Below are positions 6,324 to 7,572 of a stretch of DNA of 7,572 nucleotides, piece by piece. The notes below the pieces were generated by a model, which was not told where the DNA came from, made no database searches, and was given only the letters and a program-made list of their open reading frames with translations. The first letter of the stretch is position 1. Every line of letters starts with the position of its first letter. Origin of the DNA: Pseudomonadota bacterium (GTDB lineage Bacteria; Pseudomonadota; Alphaproteobacteria; Rhizobiales; Xanthobacteraceae); contig CAUJKG010000166.1 in NCBI GenBank assembly GCA_963205465.1, forward strand, positions 1 through 7,572, read 5' to 3'. The position numbers were made by a program, and so were the translations under genes.

Positions 6324-6344
6324 TACGGGGCTACCCTAAGTTCC
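6320..6344 (-). promoter_or_regulatory. Weak candidate EcfG-type promoter for the GGDEF gene
   Basis: On the minus strand GGAAC (6344-6340) is followed after 16 nt by CGGT (6323-6320). Alphaproteobacterial general-stress promoters recognised by EcfG read about GGAAC-N16/17-CGTT, so the -35 is perfect and the -10 has one mismatch. The -10 lies 54 nt before the GGDEF start and overlaps the hairpin at 6303-6323. A five-base match can arise by chance. Confidence 0.22.
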
Positions 6345-6365
6345 AGAGGTGAACGGCAGGTAAAT

Positions 6366-6383
6366 CCTGCGAGGCGTCGCAGG
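6366..6383 (-). terminator. Possible terminator hairpin after the DEAD-box helicase gene
   Basis: CCTGCGA (6366-6372) and TCGCAGG (6377-6383) form a perfect 7-bp stem with a 4-nt loop, 15 nt past the helicase stop codon on the minus strand. What follows is ATTTACC, a poor U-tract, so intrinsic termination would be weak. It shares the TCGCA/TGCGA core with the hairpin at 6303-6323. Confidence 0.4.
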
Positions 6384-6398
6384 TAGCGCGTATCGAAA

Positions 6399-7572
6399 CT
6401 AGCTTGCGGTTTCGCGGCGTTTGAGCGCGACAGGCCGGAGCAGGAATGCCGGCAGCTGCGCGGCATCCTCGGAGATGCCGCTTTCGCGCCTGGGGCGCTC
6501 CTTCGGCGTGGACCGGGAAGGTGTGGGCGCAAGAACAGGTTGCGGAGAGGCTTCAACCGCCTCCGGCGCCGGAGCCGCGGTGCGCTGCTTGTCGGTACGC
6601 CGTCCTTTGCCGCCGCGGCGGCCACGCCGCTTGTCGTCGCGCTTTTCGGAGCTATGGAGTTCTTCGGGGTCCGCCGACCCCACCTCAGCTACCGCCAGGT
6701 CGCCGCCCTGCCATTCGATCTTTTGACCGATCAGCTTTTCGATGGCGTCGAGCGATTTCCGGTCCGCGGACGCGACCAGCGTAAAGGATTCTCCGGTCCG
6801 GCCGGCGCGGCCCGTGCGGCCGATGCGGTGGACATAATCCTCTGCGTGATAGGGCACGTCGAAATTGAAGACGTGGCTTACCTCGGGAATGTCGAGACCG
6901 CGCGCCGCAACGTCGCTTGCCACGAGCAGGGTCGTCTCGCCTTTGCGGAAGGCGTCGAGCGCCGCCGTGCGCGAGCGCTGGTCCATGTCGCCGTGCAGGG
7001 CAGCAGCATTGAAGCCGTGCTTCACCAGCGACTTGTGCAAGGTCGCGACATCGCGCTTGCGGTTGCAGAAAATGATGCCGTTTTTGAGTGTGGCTTCCGC
7101 TCCGCGGATGAGCCTGCGCAGTACGTCGCGCTTGTCGTAATCTTTCGAGCTCGTCTTCACGAGTCTCTGCACGACGCTGGCGGCAGCTGTCGCGGGCTTC
7201 GCGACTTCGATCTGTACCGGATTGCTGAGGAAAGTATCCGTGAGCCGCTGGATTTCCGGCGGCATGGTCGCGGAGAAGAACAGCGTCTGCCGCGTGAAAG
7301 GAACGAGTTTGCAGATCCGCTCGATGTCGGGAATGAAGCCCATATCGAGCATGCGATCGGCTTCGTCGATGACCAGCAGTTCGACGCCGTTCATCAGCAG
7401 GCGTCCGCGCTCGAAATGATCGAGCAGGCGGCCCGGGGTCGCGATCAGCACGTCCACGCCGCGCATGAGTTTGGCGTCCTGATCGTCGAACGAGACGCCG
7501 CCGATCAGGAGCGCCATCGAAAGCTTGTGGTTCTTGCCGTACTTGATGAAGCTCTCTTCGACCTGCGCCGCA
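6399..7572 (-). CDS. DEAD-box ATP-dependent RNA helicase, RhlE-like (5' end outside window)
   Basis: DEAD-box helicases unwind short RNA duplexes in ribosome assembly, RNA decay and cold adaptation. The visible part is 390 residues; the N-terminus with the Q motif and Walker A (motif I) lies beyond 7572. In order, the fragment shows AAQVEESF (the end of motif Ia) and ATPGR (Ib, residues 44-48). VIDEADRMLDMGF with DEAD at 69-72 (motif II) and SAT at 100-102 (motif III) follow. The second RecA domain has IIFCNRKRD (IV), VASDVAARGLDIP (V) and HRIGRTGRAGR (VI, from 248). After about residue 305 comes a low-complexity tail. It has a basic cluster (KRRGRRGGKGRR, about 314-325) and then Pro/Ala-rich sequence, as in RhlE-type proteins, where such tails bind RNA. 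It ends in TAG. The motifs favour RhlE over DbpA or CsdA, but the missing N-terminus leaves the subfamily open. Confidence 0.95.
   Translation of the reverse strand, partial: AAQVEESFIKYGKNHKLSMALLIGGVSFDDQDAKLMRGVDVLIATPGRLLDHFERGRLLMNGVELLVIDEADRMLDMGFIPDIERICKLVPFTRQTLFFSATMPPEIQRLTDTFLSNPVQIEVAKPATAAASVVQRLVKTSSKDYDKRDVLRRLIRGAEATLKNGIIFCNRKRDVATLHKSLVKHGFNAAALHGDMDQRSRTAALDAFRKGETTLLVASDVAARGLDIPEVSHVFNFDVPYHAEDYVHRIGRTGRAGRTGESFTLVASADRKSLDAIEKLIGQKIEWQGGDLAVAEVGSADPEELHSSEKRDDKRRGRRGGKGRRTDKQRTAAPAPEAVEASPQPVLAPTPSRSTPKERPRRESGISEDAAQLPAFLLRPVALKRRETAS

Noticed and set aside
5816..6352. Plus-strand open frame opposite the GGDEF gene (178 codons)
   Set aside because: Antisense shadow without a domain; the minus-strand GGEEF protein explains the region.
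6266..6625. N-terminal extension of the GGDEF protein by 120 codons
   Set aside because: It overlaps the helicase 3' end, is Arg/Pro/Ser-rich low-quality sequence, and the ATG at 6265 has a ribosome binding site and starts the family-like region.

Overview
The window reads as a chromosomal segment of an alphaproteobacterium, most likely Hyphomicrobiales (Rhizobiales; Bradyrhizobium-like). The reasons are high GC, the gene order sufB-sufC-sufD-sufS-sufT-sufA, and the soluble GGDEF protein with its N-terminal 'PHNFEIWYTYGSG' block. A palindromic element around a GCGCATGATC arm also resembles intergenic repeats I recall from that order. No tRNA, rRNA, CRISPR array, insertion sequence or phage gene was found.

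Positions 1-4680 (+ strand) hold the SUF iron-sulfur cluster assembly operon, entered inside sufB. SufB, SufC and SufD form the scaffold/ATPase complex. SufS is the cysteine desulfurase that supplies sulfur. SufT (DUF59/MIP18) and SufA (A-type carrier) act in maturation and transfer of clusters. The genes are tightly packed: 1 nt between sufB and sufC, 11 nt between sufC and sufD, a 4-nt GTGA overlap between sufD and sufS, then gaps of 43 and 45 nt. A small TfoX N-terminal-domain gene (4694-5110) follows 13 nt after sufA and may be the last gene of the unit.

The most notable observation is in sufS. The reading frame runs cleanly from 2595 to 3833 with full-length homology, except for one in-frame amber TAG at 3672-3674. 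This lies ten codons before the catalytic cysteine (codon 370, in the RAGTHCA motif). The 52 codons after it are intact and in frame, and no start codon precedes the cysteine there. As written, the product would lack the catalytic cysteine and two substrate-binding arginines. A second anomaly lies in sufC, where the H-loop histidine (E. coli H203 equivalent) is read as glutamine (ITQYQRLL). Either could be a real mutation or a base-call error; resequencing would decide.

Positions 5111-5197 separate convergent genes and carry two hairpin-forming elements. On the minus strand, 5198-6265 encodes a soluble diguanylate cyclase (GGEEF) with a degenerate inhibitory site. Positions 6399-7572 encode the C-terminal part of a DEAD-box RNA helicase (RhlE-like) that starts outside the window. 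The 133-nt gap between these two genes contains two perfect short hairpins sharing a TCGCA/TGCGA core, and a weak candidate for a general-stress (EcfG-type) promoter.

I did not find a wholly new system. The window is a conserved housekeeping operon with an unusual lesion, plus ordinary neighbours and a few intergenic structures.
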